Source: Leucobacter chinensis
GTDB lineage: Bacteria > Actinomycetota > Actinomycetes > Actinomycetales > Microbacteriaceae
Length of the DNA stretch: 64,000 nucleotides
Direction of reading: 5' to 3'
Assembly: GCF_019049105.1 (NCBI RefSeq)
Contig: NZ_JAHQZR010000003.1
Coordinates: forward strand, 241,447 to 305,446
Notes under the pieces: model-generated
Told to the model about the DNA's origin: nothing
Database searches by the model: none
What the model saw: only the letters and a program-made list of their open reading frames with translations
In this document: piece after piece, positions 1-8,419 of the stretch
Layout: the number at the start of each line of letters is the position of its first letter
Numbering within the stretch: position 1 is the first letter of the stretch
Translations under genes and position numbers: made by a program

Positions 1-7
1 CCCCCTG

Positions 8-820
8 ATGCTGTTCGCCTGCGCCCTCCTGCTCGGGCTCGCATTCGCGCCAGCATCGCTCGTTCCACGCCCTGCCCGAACGATTATCGCGTTTACTGGC
101 ATGGCTGCTCTCGCGCTCGCGCTCGCAATCACTGCCCTTCGCCGCTTCATTACAGCCCCAGCCGGCGAGGCACTGTCGGTTACCTCGCCCGTCGCGGGCC
201 GCTGGCTCGTGCTCAACGGCCCCTCGTCGGCCGTGCCGAGCCACGGGGTTCGGCTCTGGGGGCAGGCCTATGCGGTCGATCTCGTGGCGGATCCGCTGCC
301 CTCTTCACCCACTCCAGAGCCCGCGGCGACTCGCCCCGAGTTCGGGTCGACGGCCTTTCGCGATGCGAAGGCCTACCCGGCATTCGGCCAACCTGTGTAT
401 GCGATGGCGAGCGGTGAGGTTGTGGCCGTGCACAGGGCCAGGCGCGATCACCGCGCTCGATCTTCGCACCTTGCGTTGCTTTGGCTCATGGCGGAGGGCT
501 TTGTGCGGCAGCTGGGCGGTACACGCTGGCTGCTCGGTAATTACGTGACGATACGCGCCGAGGGAGTGGGCGATCGGAGCGTGTATGCGACCGTCGCGCA
601 CCTGCAGCACGGGTCTGTGCTCGTGCGGCCGGGCGAGCGCGTTGCTGCCGGGCAGCGCATCGCCTCGTGTGGCAACACCGGTAACAGCTCCGAGCCGCAC
701 GTGCACGCGCAGTTGCAGGACCACCCGCGGGCGATGCTCGCCGAGGGAGTGCCTATGACGTTTGCGCCACTCACTGCGCTACCTGTGAACGGCGAACACC
801 TTGAGGTGGGGGCGCGGTAG
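8..820 (+). CDS. M23 family (LytM-type) peptidase, possibly 5'-truncated by the window edge
   Basis: Probable cell-wall metallopeptidase of about 270 residues. The N-terminal third has two hydrophobic segments (about residues 1-19 and 24-43), so it is likely membrane anchored with the catalytic part outside. Zinc-ligand motifs of M23 are visible: His79 with Asp91 in the sequence HGVRLWGQAYAVD, and the late HVH pair (His231, His233) after the GNTGNSSEP turn; His198 in AHLQH is a further candidate. M23 enzymes cut peptide cross-bridges in peptidoglycan. Only 7 bases precede this ATG and the frame is open to the edge, so the true start may lie outside. The gene is followed by a strong hairpin at 949-1000. 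Confidence 0.8.
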   Translation: MLFACALLLGLAFAPASLVPRPARTIIAFTGMAALALALAITALRRFITAPAGEALSVTSPVAGRWLVLNGPSSAVPSHGVRLWGQAYAVDLVADPLPSSPTPEPAATRPEFGSTAFRDAKAYPAFGQPVYAMASGEVVAVHRARRDHRARSSHLALLWLMAEGFVRQLGGTRWLLGNYVTIRAEGVGDRSVYATVAHLQHGSVLVRPGERVAAGQRIASCGNTGNSSEPHVHAQLQDHPRAMLAEGVPMTFAPLTALPVNGEHLEVGAR

Positions 821-948
821 GCGGGAGTGCCGCGGTACGCCGGTGGGATGCGGTAGGGGGAGGCTGCCGCAGTTCGGCTGCGGCTCGATCGGGCTGTCGC
901 GGTTCGGCTGTGGCCGGCCCGGGGCTCGTGCACGCGTTTTCGGGGTTT

Positions 949-1000
949 ACTTGACAGAAAGCAGGGTGTTTCGGTGAAAACACCCTGCTTTTCGTCAAGT
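949..1000. terminator. Strong hairpin terminator after the M23 gene
   Basis: A long stem pairs ACTTGAC plus GAAAGCAGGGTGTTT with AAACACCCTGCTTTT plus GTCAAGT around a short loop. It lies between convergent genes (the M23 peptidase on plus, rplI on minus) and carries T-rich sequence on the plus strand inside the right arm, so it probably ends transcription of the M23 gene. Confidence 0.7.
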
Positions 1001-1026
1001 AGATCCAGAACCAGCCCGAAACGCCA

Positions 1027-1059
1027 CAGCGGCCGGCCCCCGAGGGGAACCGGCCGCTG
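1027..1059 (-). terminator. GC-rich terminator hairpin of the rpsF-ssb-rpsR-rplI operon
   Basis: CAGCGGCCGG pairs with CCGGCCGCTG 19 bases downstream of the rplI stop codon. On the minus strand the stem is followed by a short TTT stretch. Position and shape suit the operon terminator. Confidence 0.6.
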
Positions 1060-1078
1060 TGTGCGTGCGATGCGCGCT

Positions 1079-1528
1079 TTAGCGCTGGCTGATGACCTGA
1101 AGCGTGAGCTTCGCGTCGACACCATCGTGAAGGTGTGCGACGGCCTTGTACTCGCCAGTCGTCTTGATGACGGGAAGCGTCACCTTGCGCTTGTCGATCT
1201 CGCCGAGACCCTGCGACTGTACAGCGTCTGCAACAGCTACGGGCTTGACCGAGCCGAAGAGACGGCCGCCAACGCCAGCCTTGACGATGAGACGAATCTT
1301 CTCGCCCTCGAGCTTCTGCTTGAGCGCTACTGCGTCTTCGTGGTTTGCGATGGCACGTGCCTCGCGTGCTGCACGAATGTCAGCAACCTGCGATGCGCCG
1401 CCACGGGTCCAAGCAACAGCGAATCCGCGGGGAACAAGGTAGTTACGTGCGTAACCGTTCTTGACCTCTACGACGTCGCCGGCTGAGCCGAGACCCTGAA
1501 CTTCATTGGTAAGAATAACCTTTGCCAT
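1079..1528 (-). CDS. rplI: 50S ribosomal protein L9
   Basis: 149 residues, the normal length for bacterial L9. It starts with the conserved [35 protein letters not shown] N-terminal domain that binds 23S rRNA, has a long charged helix around residues 45-75, and ends in the second domain carrying GRLFGSV. It is the last gene of a minus-strand operon rpsF-ssb-rpsR-rplI, 11 bases after rpsR. Expressed with the ribosomal operon from upstream of rpsF; the GC-rich hairpin at 1027-1059 follows. Confidence 0.98.
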   Translation of the reverse strand: MAKVILTNEVQGLGSAGDVVEVKNGYARNYLVPRGFAVAWTRGGASQVADIRAAREARAIANHEDAVALKQKLEGEKIRLIVKAGVGGRLFGSVKPVAVADAVQSQGLGEIDKRKVTLPVIKTTGEYKAVAHLHDGVDAKLTLQVISQR

Positions 1529-1539
1529 GTGAGTGCCCC

Positions 1540-1797
1540 CTAGCGGCCTGAGCCGGAGTAAGGGAGAAGGGCCATCTCGCGGGCGTTCTTAACTGCCTTT
1601 GCGATGAGACGCTGCTCCTGGACTGAAACACCAGTGATGCGACGTGAGCGAATCTTGCCACGCTCTGAAACGAACTTGCGAAGAGTCGCAATGTCCTTGT
1701 AGTCGATAACACCGACGGTAATTGATTTTGCGGGTGCGACGGGCTTTACGTTCTTGCCACGACCCTTGCGGCCTGCGCCGCTTGCCTTGCCTGCCAT
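1540..1797 (-). CDS. rpsR: 30S ribosomal protein S18
   Basis: 85 residues. The core [19 protein letters not shown] and [31 protein letters not shown] is diagnostic of S18. It lacks a Cys-based zinc motif, so it is a C-minus form. S18 sits next to S6 on the 30S platform, and its gene is two genes downstream of rpsF in this operon. An AAGAAAAG-type ribosome-binding stretch precedes the ATG. Confidence 0.98.
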   Translation of the reverse strand: MAGKASGAGRKGRGKNVKPVAPAKSITVGVIDYKDIATLRKFVSERGKIRSRRITGVSVQEQRLIAKAVKNAREMALLPYSGSGR

Positions 1798-1845
1798 GTA
1801 CTTTTCTTTCGTGAGAATTCAGGGGACGAGCCCCCAAAACAATGC

Positions 1846-2388
1846 TTAAAAAGGTGCTTCGTTGTCGAATGACTGGCCGGGGTTTGCCCAACCGTCGTTC
1901 GATGAAGCTCCGCGCCCCCAGGGCTGGTCTGACTGAGTCTGCTGCTGCTGAGGCGCCGACATGTTGTCGCCGCCCTGCTGCTGCTGACCGCCACCGAAAC
2001 CGCCTCCGCCGCCCGCGCCACCGCGGGGCGGGGTACGCGTGACCTGTGCGGTCGCGTACCGGAGCGAAGGACCAATTTCGTCAACGTCGAGCTCGTACGA
2101 GGTGCGGCGCTGGCCTTCAACCTCGTAGTTACGCTGGCGAAGTGAACCGGTCACGATAACGCGGGTGCCCTTCGTCAGAGTGTTTGCAACGTTTTCTGCA
2201 GCTTCGCGCCACACCGTGCAGCGCAGGAACAATGCCTCGCCGTCACGCCACTCGTTCGCCTTGCGGTCGAACACGCGGGGGGTTGATGCTACTGAGAACG
2301 ATGCGAGAGCGACGCCATTGTTGGTCCAACGCAGCTCGGGATCGGCAGTGAGGTTGCCAATCACCGTGATAACGGTCTCGCCTGCCAT
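1846..2388 (-). CDS. ssb: Single-stranded DNA-binding protein
   Basis: 180 residues. The N-terminal OB fold (about residues 1-110) reads [28 protein letters not shown] and contains the usual [20 protein letters not shown] and [16 protein letters not shown] segments. A Gly/Gln-rich flexible linker (about 115-165, including [12 protein letters not shown]) leads to the acidic tip DNEAPF, which in this family recruits replication and repair partners. The stop codon of rpsF lies only 2 bases before this start, so the two are probably translationally coupled. Confidence 0.97.
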   Translation of the reverse strand: MAGETVITVIGNLTADPELRWTNNGVALASFSVASTPRVFDRKANEWRDGEALFLRCTVWREAAENVANTLTKGTRVIVTGSLRQRNYEVEGQRRTSYELDVDEIGPSLRYATAQVTRTPPRGGAGGGGGFGGGQQQQGGDNMSAPQQQQTQSDQPWGRGASSNDGWANPGQSFDNEAPF

Positions 2389-2390
2389 GG

Positions 2391-2750
2391 TTAGGCGCTC
2401 TTCGCTGCTGCGCGAGCTGCCTTCGCTGCGTCACGTGCCGCCTGGGCGCCGCGCTGAGCGATGAGCTCGTCTGCACGGAGAACCTTCGTGCGCATGATTG
2501 ACTCTGCAAGGCCAAGCTGACGATCAAGCTCAGCGGTTGCTGCGGGGGTTGCCGTGAAGTTCACGACGACGTAGATGCCTTCGTTCTTCTTATCGATCTC
2601 GTAGGCCAGGCGACGCTTGCCCCAGATATCGGTGTTCTCGATGACGCCACCATCAGCGGTGATGACCGTGAGAAACTTCTCCATCGTCGGAGCGACGGTG
2701 CGCTCATCAACTCCGGGATCAAGGATCACCATGAGTTCGTATGGATGCAT
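2391..2750 (-). CDS. rpsF: 30S ribosomal protein S6
   Basis: 119 residues starting [19 protein letters not shown], the standard S6 N-terminus. The frame is open further upstream to 2879, but this ATG is preceded by a good Shine-Dalgarno (GGAGGTG, about 8 bases upstream) and the upstream part looks nothing like S6. S6 binds S18 on the 30S platform. First gene of the rpsF-ssb-rpsR-rplI operon; a small hairpin in its leader (2779-2797) may matter for regulation. The C-terminus is Ala/Lys-rich. Confidence 0.97.
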   Translation of the reverse strand: MHPYELMVILDPGVDERTVAPTMEKFLTVITADGGVIENTDIWGKRRLAYEIDKKNEGIYVVVNFTATPAATAELDRQLGLAESIMRTKVLRADELIAQRGAQAARDAAKAARAAAKSA

Positions 2751-2778
2751 TATTGACCCACCTCCTTCGGACTCTTCG

Positions 2779-2797
2779 GCTACAGCATTTCTGTAGC
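2779..2797 (-). promoter_or_regulatory. Small hairpin in the rpsF leader
   Basis: GCTACAG pairs with CTGTAGC around a 5-base loop. On the mRNA strand it is followed by two CCG triplets (CCGAAGAGTCCG) just before the Shine-Dalgarno. S6:S18-binding leaders known from other bacteria display a CCG next to a hairpin, so autoregulation is possible but not shown. Confidence 0.35.
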
Positions 2798-2858
2798 AGG
2801 AGGGTATATATGCAGTGCTCGCCCATAAAAACAGACGAACAAACGTCGATTCTAGCAG

Positions 2859-2905
2859 AAAAACGCCTCGACCCCGCACCTTTTCACAGGAACGGGACCG
2901 AGGCG
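2859..2905 (-). terminator. Rho-independent terminator of the HdeD-like gene
   Basis: CGCCTCG pairs with CGAGGCG, with a second CCCG/CGGG segment inside. On the minus strand the stem is followed by TTTTT. It lies 22 bases past the stop codon at 2927 and just upstream of the rpsF leader. Confidence 0.75.
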
Positions 2906-2926
2906 ATGCTGGCGAATGCTACGTGA

Positions 2927-3511
2927 CTAGAGCACGTGCGCATCAAGCGTCTTGGCGCGCATCGCGCGAACGACCTGAATGAGGCCGAGCACAACGAGTG
3001 AGACCCCGAGAACCCACCACAGAATAACCGCGCTGTAGAGCGGGCTCATCACGAGCACGATACCGGCGATGAGGCTCAAGATGCCCGAGATGATGGTGAT
3101 TGCCTTGTGATCGGTCTTGCCGACGAACGCAAATGAGACGAACGCTTCCATGATCCACAGCACGCCTACGGTAATCGCAATGAAGACGGTGACCGTGAGT
3201 GCGGCGAACATGAGGTTCGAAAGGATGGCGATGCCACCGATAATGAAGAGCACGCCGAGCAGGGTGTAGCCGGTGCGCGCCCAGCCGCCGCGGCTCTTCG
3301 AGAAGAAGCCGACGCCAATGTTGATCGCGCCGTTGACGAGCACCCAAAAGCCGAGAATCGCGGCGACCGCCGTCATGACGGTTTTGCCGCTCTTGTCTGG
3401 CCAGATAAGGATGAGCAGGCCCATCACGATCGCGATGAGCCCGGCGGTCCCGAACAAAAACCTCGATGTCTCATGAATACGCTGTTCTTCTGACGGCGTT
3501 ACATACGTCAT
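2927..3511 (-). CDS. HdeD/DUF308 family membrane protein
   Basis: 194 residues with about six hydrophobic segments spread over residues 18-185, the pattern of the HdeD (DUF308) family, whose members are small polytopic membrane proteins tied to acid resistance in enterobacteria but mostly unstudied in actinobacteria. Conserved-looking stretches are ILGFWVLVNGAINIGVGF and LLGVLFIIGGIAIL. The ATG at 3511 is chosen over one 27 bases upstream because AGGGGGAA sits 4-6 bases before it. Divergent from the glycosyltransferase gene; ends in a clear terminator. Confidence 0.85.
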   Translation of the reverse strand: MTYVTPSEEQRIHETSRFLFGTAGLIAIVMGLLILIWPDKSGKTVMTAVAAILGFWVLVNGAINIGVGFFSKSRGGWARTGYTLLGVLFIIGGIAILSNLMFAALTVTVFIAITVGVLWIMEAFVSFAFVGKTDHKAITIISGILSLIAGIVLVMSPLYSAVILWWVLGVSLVVLGLIQVVRAMRAKTLDAHVL

Positions 3512-3632
3512 CGCGTTCCCCCTAATTACTCGTTCCAAAAATGGTTCTTACGTATTCACTGTAGCTCTTGGGCGGTTTACTGTATAGACTCCGGTCGACC
3601 ACGGGCCTCCTGCACTTGCCTACACTTGAGAT

Positions 3633-4934
3633 ATGCGCATCGGGCTCGTATCTCTGCACACCTCGCCCCTCGAAACCCCGGGTGAGGGCGACGCTGGCGG
3701 TCTCAACGTTGTTGTGCGCGAGGCCGCCCTCGCGCTCGAAGCGCTCGGCCACGAGGTCACGATCGCGACCAGGGCATCGCTCAGACAGCCGGCGGGCACC
3801 TTTCCACTCTCCGGCGATTCGCGAGTAACGGTTGTCGCGCTTGAGGTGGGCGACCCCGACCTCGAGAAAGAAGCGCTCCCTGCGCATACCCGTGAGTTTG
3901 GCCGCGCACTTACCGCGCACCCGCTGCTCGCCAAGGTCGATGTGCTGCACGCACACTACTGGCTGAGCGGCATCGCGGCACTCGAGGCGGGGCATGCCCC
4001 CGTCGTCACTACGCTGCACACGGTTGGCGCGCAGAAGAACGCTCACCGTGCGGCCGCCGATGCTCCCGAGCCTGACGCCCGGCTCAACGCTGAACGCCGG
4101 CTCGTCGCCGAAACCGCGCTCGTCGCCGGCAGCAAGAGCGAGCTCACGGCGATCACCGAGGCTTACGGCAGCCCTGGCGGGGCGCCAATCACATCGCGGA
4201 TCATTCACCCCGGCGTCGACACACGCCTCTTCGCACCCGAGAGCCAGACACCTCCCGAACCCCACCAACAGCCGGGGCAGGGAGCGGGAACTGTGGCAGC
4301 AGCGACCCGAGACACAGACACAGAGCCGAGGCCCCGAGGCGAAGCCGCTCGCGGTGCGGCATTTCTCGTGATCGGGCGGGTGCAGCCCCTCAAGGGACAA
4401 GATCTTGCCGTCGAGGCCTTCATTGCCTTTACTCAGCTCGCGCCGGGGCTTGCGCAGGGAGCGCGTCTCACGATCGCGGGGCAGGCGACGCCGGGGCAGG
4501 AGTCTTTTTTGGCAGCGCTTCAAGAGCGGGCGAGCGTCGCGGGGCTCGACATTCAGTTTTTACCGGCCCAGTCCAGGGAGGGCGCAGCTCGCCTCATGCG
4601 CGAGAGCACCGTGACCCTCATTCCCTCGCACTCTGAAACCTTTGGTCTCGTCGCGCTCGAATCGGCGGCGTCGGGCACCCCCGTGATCGCCGCTCACACC
4701 ACCGGTCTCGTCGAATCGGTACGTGAAGGTGTGAGCGGTGTACTCGTGAGCGGGCGAGATGCGCTTCACTGGGCTCAGGCGATGGCCCACACGGTGCACG
4801 ACACCGCGGCGCTTGATGCGCTTGGCCGCTCTGCGCGCGCATACGCACAGAGGCACGACTGGCACGCGCACGCACAGTCCCTTGAAGCGTACTTCACTGA
4901 AATCGTCTCCGTGCAACGAAAGCGTAACGTATGA
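3633..4934 (+). CDS. mshA: MshA-like GT4 glycosyltransferase (probable D-inositol-3-phosphate glycosyltransferase)
   Basis: 433 residues with the two Rossmann halves of a GT4 enzyme. The N-terminus has RIGLVSLHTSP and the GDAGGLNVVV loop typical of MshA, which joins UDP-GlcNAc to inositol 3-phosphate in the first committed step of mycothiol synthesis. HAHYWLSG and IHPGVD follow, and the C-terminal half has IGRVQPLKGQD and the nucleotide-binding PSHSETFGLVALESAASGTPV. A Pro/Thr-rich stretch of about 40 residues (about 205-245) is inserted between the halves, which is unusual. The substrate enzyme, inositol-3-phosphate synthase, lies at 10431-11495. A TACACT box 6 nt before the ATG and no Shine-Dalgarno suggest a leaderless mRNA. 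Confidence 0.75.
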   Translation: MRIGLVSLHTSPLETPGEGDAGGLNVVVREAALALEALGHEVTIATRASLRQPAGTFPLSGDSRVTVVALEVGDPDLEKEALPAHTREFGRALTAHPLLAKVDVLHAHYWLSGIAALEAGHAPVVTTLHTVGAQKNAHRAAADAPEPDARLNAERRLVAETALVAGSKSELTAITEAYGSPGGAPITSRIIHPGVDTRLFAPESQTPPEPHQQPGQGAGTVAAATRDTDTEPRPRGEAARGAAFLVIGRVQPLKGQDLAVEAFIAFTQLAPGLAQGARLTIAGQATPGQESFLAALQERASVAGLDIQFLPAQSREGAARLMRESTVTLIPSHSETFGLVALESAASGTPVIAAHTTGLVESVREGVSGVLVSGRDALHWAQAMAHTVHDTAALDALGRSARAYAQRHDWHAHAQSLEAYFTEIVSVQRKRNV

Positions 4935-5064
4935 CATTTTGTGAAGATATGCGTGCGATTGCTTATGAGATCGCGTATCGTCGTAACCGCGCCCAGCACC
5001 CCGGGCATCACCGACCCGCGCATCACACCCGAGCGCGCGGGCACCCACAGCACAGGAAGTTCGC

Positions 5065-5817
5065 ATGACCGACCGCGATGCGGCGCTCACGTTTACGAAG
5101 GTGAGCAAACAGTACGAAGGCCCCGAGCCCGTTCTGGCTTTAAACAACGTTTCTCTTGAGATCAACCCCGGTGAGATCTTTGGCATCGTGGGGGAGTCTG
5201 GGTCAGGTAAATCGACATTCCTTGACCTGTGCGTTGGCCTCCTACAACCAACGAGTGGATCGGTGCGGGTGCTCGGAACCCCCGTCGCAGGCCTGTCTGA
5301 CCGTGCGTTGCGTGAGCTGCGCCGCACCATCGGGGTCGTGTTTCAGGGCAACAACCTGCTCAGCAACGAGACCGTCGCAGACAATATCGAGCTGCCGCTC
5401 AAGCTCACGGGAGCCAAGAACCCGAAGCGCGTCGCCGAGCTGCTCTCGTTCGTGGGCCTCGCGCATCGCGCCAAGCAGTACCCAGGGGCCCTTTCAGGCG
5501 GTGAGCGGCAACGCGTCGCGATCGCGCGGGCTCTCATGACGCAGCCGAGCATCGTGCTCTTTGACGAGCCAACCTCGGCGCTCGATCTCTCAACGCGCGA
5601 CGACATTCTGCGACTCATTCGAGCAACGAACCAAGAGTTTTCAACCACCTGCGTGCTCGTTTCACACGAGCTCGACGCGGTGAAAGCCATCTGTCAGCGG
5701 GCAGCCCTCTTCGAGAAAGGCAAGCTGCGCGAGATCGTAGAGGTTGCGACCTCGTTTAACGGCGATGACGAGAAGCCGCCGTACCTCGACTACGCGAAAG
5801 GGTACCTCGGTTCATGA
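5065..5817 (+). CDS. metN: Methionine-type ABC importer, ATP-binding protein
   Basis: 250 residues, a single ABC ATPase. Walker A GESGSGKST lies at about 43-51, Q-loop VVFQGNN at 91-97, signature LSGGERQRVAIARAL from 143, Walker B IVLFDEP at 163-169, and H-loop VSHELD near 204. It lacks the C-terminal NIL regulatory domain that longer MetN proteins carry, so feedback inhibition by bound methionine is unlikely. It is the first gene of metN-metI-metQ-metQ and overlaps metI by 4 bases (ATGA). Function in D/L-methionine uptake is inferred from the full operon; other small amino acids are possible. Confidence 0.85.
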   Translation: MTDRDAALTFTKVSKQYEGPEPVLALNNVSLEINPGEIFGIVGESGSGKSTFLDLCVGLLQPTSGSVRVLGTPVAGLSDRALRELRRTIGVVFQGNNLLSNETVADNIELPLKLTGAKNPKRVAELLSFVGLAHRAKQYPGALSGGERQRVAIARALMTQPSIVLFDEPTSALDLSTRDDILRLIRATNQEFSTTCVLVSHELDAVKAICQRAALFEKGKLREIVEVATSFNGDDEKPPYLDYAKGYLGS

Positions 5818-6476
5818 TTGACGCCATTGTGAGTAACTGGCCCGCGCTCGCCACTGCGCTCGCCGAGACCGGCATCATGGTGTTTTTTGCATTGCTCGCG
5901 GCAGTGCTGCTCGGCCTGCCGCTCGGCACGGTCATCTTCCTCACCGGGAAAGGGGGGATCAGACAAAACCGCTTCGTGTGGCTCATCGCCGACTCGTACG
6001 TCACGGTCGTGCGCGCCTTCCCCTTCTTGCTCTTCATCATCTTCCTCATCCCGTTCACTCGCCTCGTGCTCGGCACCTCGTTCGGAGTGGCGGGGGGCAC
6101 CTTCCCGCTGTTATTCGTAGCCATCGCGATTTTCGCGAGACTCACCGAGCAGATTCTGCGAGAAATACCCCCGGGCATTCTTCACGCCGCGCAGGCGATG
6201 GGGGCGAGCACCCTGCAAATCGTCACTCGCTTTCTCCTCTCTGAGGGCCGCCCCGGGCTCGTCTACGCTCTCACCTCAGCGACCGTGACCCTCGTCTCGT
6301 ACTCGACAGTGCTCGGTGTCGTCGGAGCCGGCGGCCTGGGCGACTTTGCCATTCGATACGGCTACCAACGCTGGGACTGGGCACTCATGTATACGGCGGT
6401 TATTGTGACCGTCGCCTGCGTACTCATCATCCAGTTCGTGGGCAACCGCATCTCAGCAGCACTCGACAAGCGTTAG
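5814..6476 (+). CDS. metI: Methionine-type ABC importer, permease
   Basis: 220 residues with about five membrane segments. The EAA-type coupling loop is visible near EIPPGILHAAQAMGASTLQI, and the C-terminus has SYSTVLGVVGAGGLGDFAIRYGYQRWDW, both typical of MetI. The start ATG overlaps the metN stop by 4 bases, so translation is probably coupled. It should form the membrane dimer that works with MetN and either of the two downstream lipoproteins. Confidence 0.9.
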   Translation: MIDAIVSNWPALATALAETGIMVFFALLAAVLLGLPLGTVIFLTGKGGIRQNRFVWLIADSYVTVVRAFPFLLFIIFLIPFTRLVLGTSFGVAGGTFPLLFVAIAIFARLTEQILREIPPGILHAAQAMGASTLQIVTRFLLSEGRPGLVYALTSATVTLVSYSTVLGVVGAGGLGDFAIRYGYQRWDWALMYTAVIVTVACVLIIQFVGNRISAALDKR

Positions 6477-6540
6477 CAGAGCCGGTCCCGGCGACGCTCC
6501 TTAACCACCCCGCAACACCACATCAATAAAGGAGATTCTC

Positions 6541-7374
6541 TTGAAGTTCTCACGCCGCCTCACCGCTGTGGGCGTCATCGCGATCGCAGCCCTCGGGTTG
6601 AGCGCATGCGCGCAGTCTGACGACGCCAACGGCAGCGACGACACACAGTCGAAAGACCCGGTCGTCATTCAGGTTGCCTCATCGTCGACACCCATGACCG
6701 ACGTTGTGCTCGCCGCTGCTGAGGCCATTGAAGATGGCTACGAGGTGAAATTGGTCGAGACCTCGGGAGTGTTCACCCCAAACGTCATTCTCAACGACGG
6801 CGAGGTCGACGCAAACTTCATTCAGCACCCGCCACACATGGAAGACTTCAACGAGGGTAACAATGGCACCCTCGCCGTCGTACAGCCCATCTACTACGTC
6901 GTCGGCGGCTTCTATGCGAAAGACCTGAAGTCGCTCGACGACCTCGCCGACGGTGCGAAGGTCTCGATTCCCAACGACAGCAATCAGGGTAGGGCGCTTG
7001 GACTGCTCGAGAGCGAGGGCCTCATTACTCTGAAAGACGGGGTCGACAAGTTTGATGCGATGGTTGAAGACATCGACGAGAACCCCAAGAACCTCGAGTT
7101 CATCGCTGTCGAGCTCGCAAACGCCAACGTCTCGTACGACGAGGCCGACCTCACGTACCTGCTCGCCTCATACGCCCGCCAGCTCGAGCTCTTTCCCGAT
7201 ACCGACGCGCTCGCAACCGATCAAGATGAGCGCTTCGCTGTTTCGCTCGTCGCTCGCGAAGACAACGTCGATAGTCCAGAGATCGAGGCGCTGAAGCGCG
7301 CCTTCACCTCAGAAAAGGTACTCGAGACACTCGAAAGCTTCGACCAGCCCGCGGCCTTCACCCCCGCGAAGTAG
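6541..7374 (+). CDS. metQ: MetQ/NlpA family substrate-binding lipoprotein (copy 1)
   Basis: 277 residues. Start is TTG, preceded by AAAGGAG at a good distance. A lipoprotein signal peptide ends in LSAC (Cys22), so the mature protein should be lipid-anchored on the outer face of the membrane. The body has the NlpA features TPMTDVVLAAAEAI, DANFIQHPPHMEDFN and SIPNDSNQGRALGLLESEGLI. It binds substrate, probably methionine, for MetNI. A second copy follows directly; the two share layout but have diverged clearly. Confidence 0.9.
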   Translation: MKFSRRLTAVGVIAIAALGLSACAQSDDANGSDDTQSKDPVVIQVASSSTPMTDVVLAAAEAIEDGYEVKLVETSGVFTPNVILNDGEVDANFIQHPPHMEDFNEGNNGTLAVVQPIYYVVGGFYAKDLKSLDDLADGAKVSIPNDSNQGRALGLLESEGLITLKDGVDKFDAMVEDIDENPKNLEFIAVELANANVSYDEADLTYLLASYARQLELFPDTDALATDQDERFAVSLVAREDNVDSPEIEALKRAFTSEKVLETLESFDQPAAFTPAK

Positions 7375-7449
7375 TTACAGCCCCCAAAGCCGGTCACCAC
7401 CCGGTTACCGGCGTTCACAACACCCAACCATCACCAAACAAGGAGAACC

Positions 7450-8268
7450 ATGACGTTCACAAGACGACTGCTCACCGTAGCCTCGGCCGCCATCATCGGC
7501 CTCGGCGTTACGGCGTGTGGGGCCTCCGAGTCACCGGAGGCAGGGAAGTCGGGCGACGAGTCCGTCACAATTCGGGTCGCAGCGGTTTCAACACCCATGA
7601 CCGACGTGGTGCTCGCGGCAGCCGACTCCATCGAAGAAGGGTACGAGATCGAGCTCGTCGAGCTCGGTGACTATCCAATCGTCAACAACGCGATCAAGGA
7701 GGGCGAGGTCGACGCGAGCTTCTCACAGCACATTCCGTACATGGAGGAGTTCAACGAGGCCAACGGCGCCGACCTCGTCGCGGTGCAGCCCGTGTACGAC
7801 GCCATCGTGTCGTTCTACTCGCGCGAGTTCCGCTCGTGGGATGAGCTGCCAGAGGGTGCAAAGCTCTTCATTCCCGAAGACACCTCAAACACGGGGCGCG
7901 CGCTTGACCTACTCGAACAGGGCGGCGTGCTGAAGCTTGACCCGAAGGTCGAGCGCTTCGAGGCTGACCTCGACGACATCGTCGAGAACCCGAAGAACGT
8001 CCAGTTCACCCAGGTCGGCTTCTCTGAGCTGCCGGCCGCATACCCCGAGGCCGATGCGGTGTTCATGTACTACGCCTTCGCCCGCATGATCGACCTCGAC
8101 CCCGAGAAAGACACGATCGCCTCAGAGACCGACGGTCCCTTCACCATTCAGCTCGTCACCCGTGCCGAGCTCGAAGATTCTGACGAGATCGCCGCACTCA
8201 AGAAGGCGTTCACGAGCGACAAGGTTCGCGAGGTCACCGAAGAGTCGGGCAACACCCCAGCGTTCTAA
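7450..8268 (+). CDS. metQ: MetQ/NlpA family substrate-binding lipoprotein (copy 2)
   Basis: 272 residues. The signal peptide ends in a VTAC lipobox (Cys23). The body follows copy 1 (STPMTDVVLAAADSIEEGYEIELVE, IPEDTSNTGRALDLLEQGG) but differs in ligand-side segments, for example SFSQHIPYMEEF in place of NFIQHPPHMEDF. An AAGGAG ribosome-binding site precedes the ATG. Two binding proteins for one permease suggest different ligands or affinities, for instance the two methionine stereoisomers; that is inference. The operon ends here, followed by short GC-rich repeats and a hairpin. Confidence 0.9.
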   Translation: MTFTRRLLTVASAAIIGLGVTACGASESPEAGKSGDESVTIRVAAVSTPMTDVVLAAADSIEEGYEIELVELGDYPIVNNAIKEGEVDASFSQHIPYMEEFNEANGADLVAVQPVYDAIVSFYSREFRSWDELPEGAKLFIPEDTSNTGRALDLLEQGGVLKLDPKVERFEADLDDIVENPKNVQFTQVGFSELPAAYPEADAVFMYYAFARMIDLDPEKDTIASETDGPFTIQLVTRAELEDSDEIAALKKAFTSDKVREVTEESGNTPAF

Positions 8269-8385
8269 AGCCCAGCGTTCCGCGGCCCGGCGCTCCAAAG
8301 CCCGGCACCGCTCACGCACCCGGCCAACGCCGCCCGACCAACACAACCGGCCAACGCGGCCGGCTAACACGGCCTGCTAACGCCC
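8269..8385 (+). repeat. Short degenerate GC-rich tandem repeats after metQ
   Basis: The spacer is built of imperfect 13-15 bp units such as CCGGCCAACGCSG and AAAGCCCRGC. No ORF or regulatory site is evident. It may be slippage-derived filler. Confidence 0.45.
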
Positions 8386-8419
8386 GCTTGGCCCGAGCAA
8401 TGTATTACTCGGGCCAAGC
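8386..8419. terminator. Bidirectional terminator between convergent metQ and DUF4166 genes
   Basis: A perfect 12-bp stem, GCTTGGCCCGAG with CTCGGGCCAAGC, has a 10-base loop that contains the TAA stop of the minus-strand gene. It is placed to end transcription from both sides, although no long T-run follows. Confidence 0.65.

Noticed and set aside
821..945. Repeated GTTCGGCTGYGG fragments after the M23 gene
   Set aside because: Short, imperfect and GC-rich; consistent with low-complexity drift, not a defined element.
3522..4523. 333-codon minus-strand frame opposite the MshA-like gene
   Set aside because: Antisense shadow of a clear GT4 gene, Arg/Cys-rich with no domain pattern.
4935..5064. 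Possible SAM riboswitch or methionine operator ahead of metN
   Set aside because: No conserved stem architecture or known repressor palindrome could be recognised in the 130-base leader.
7374..7420. GCCGGT/ACCGGC hairpin between the two metQ genes
   Set aside because: Short 6-bp stem with a long loop and no T-run; too weak to call a terminator or attenuator.
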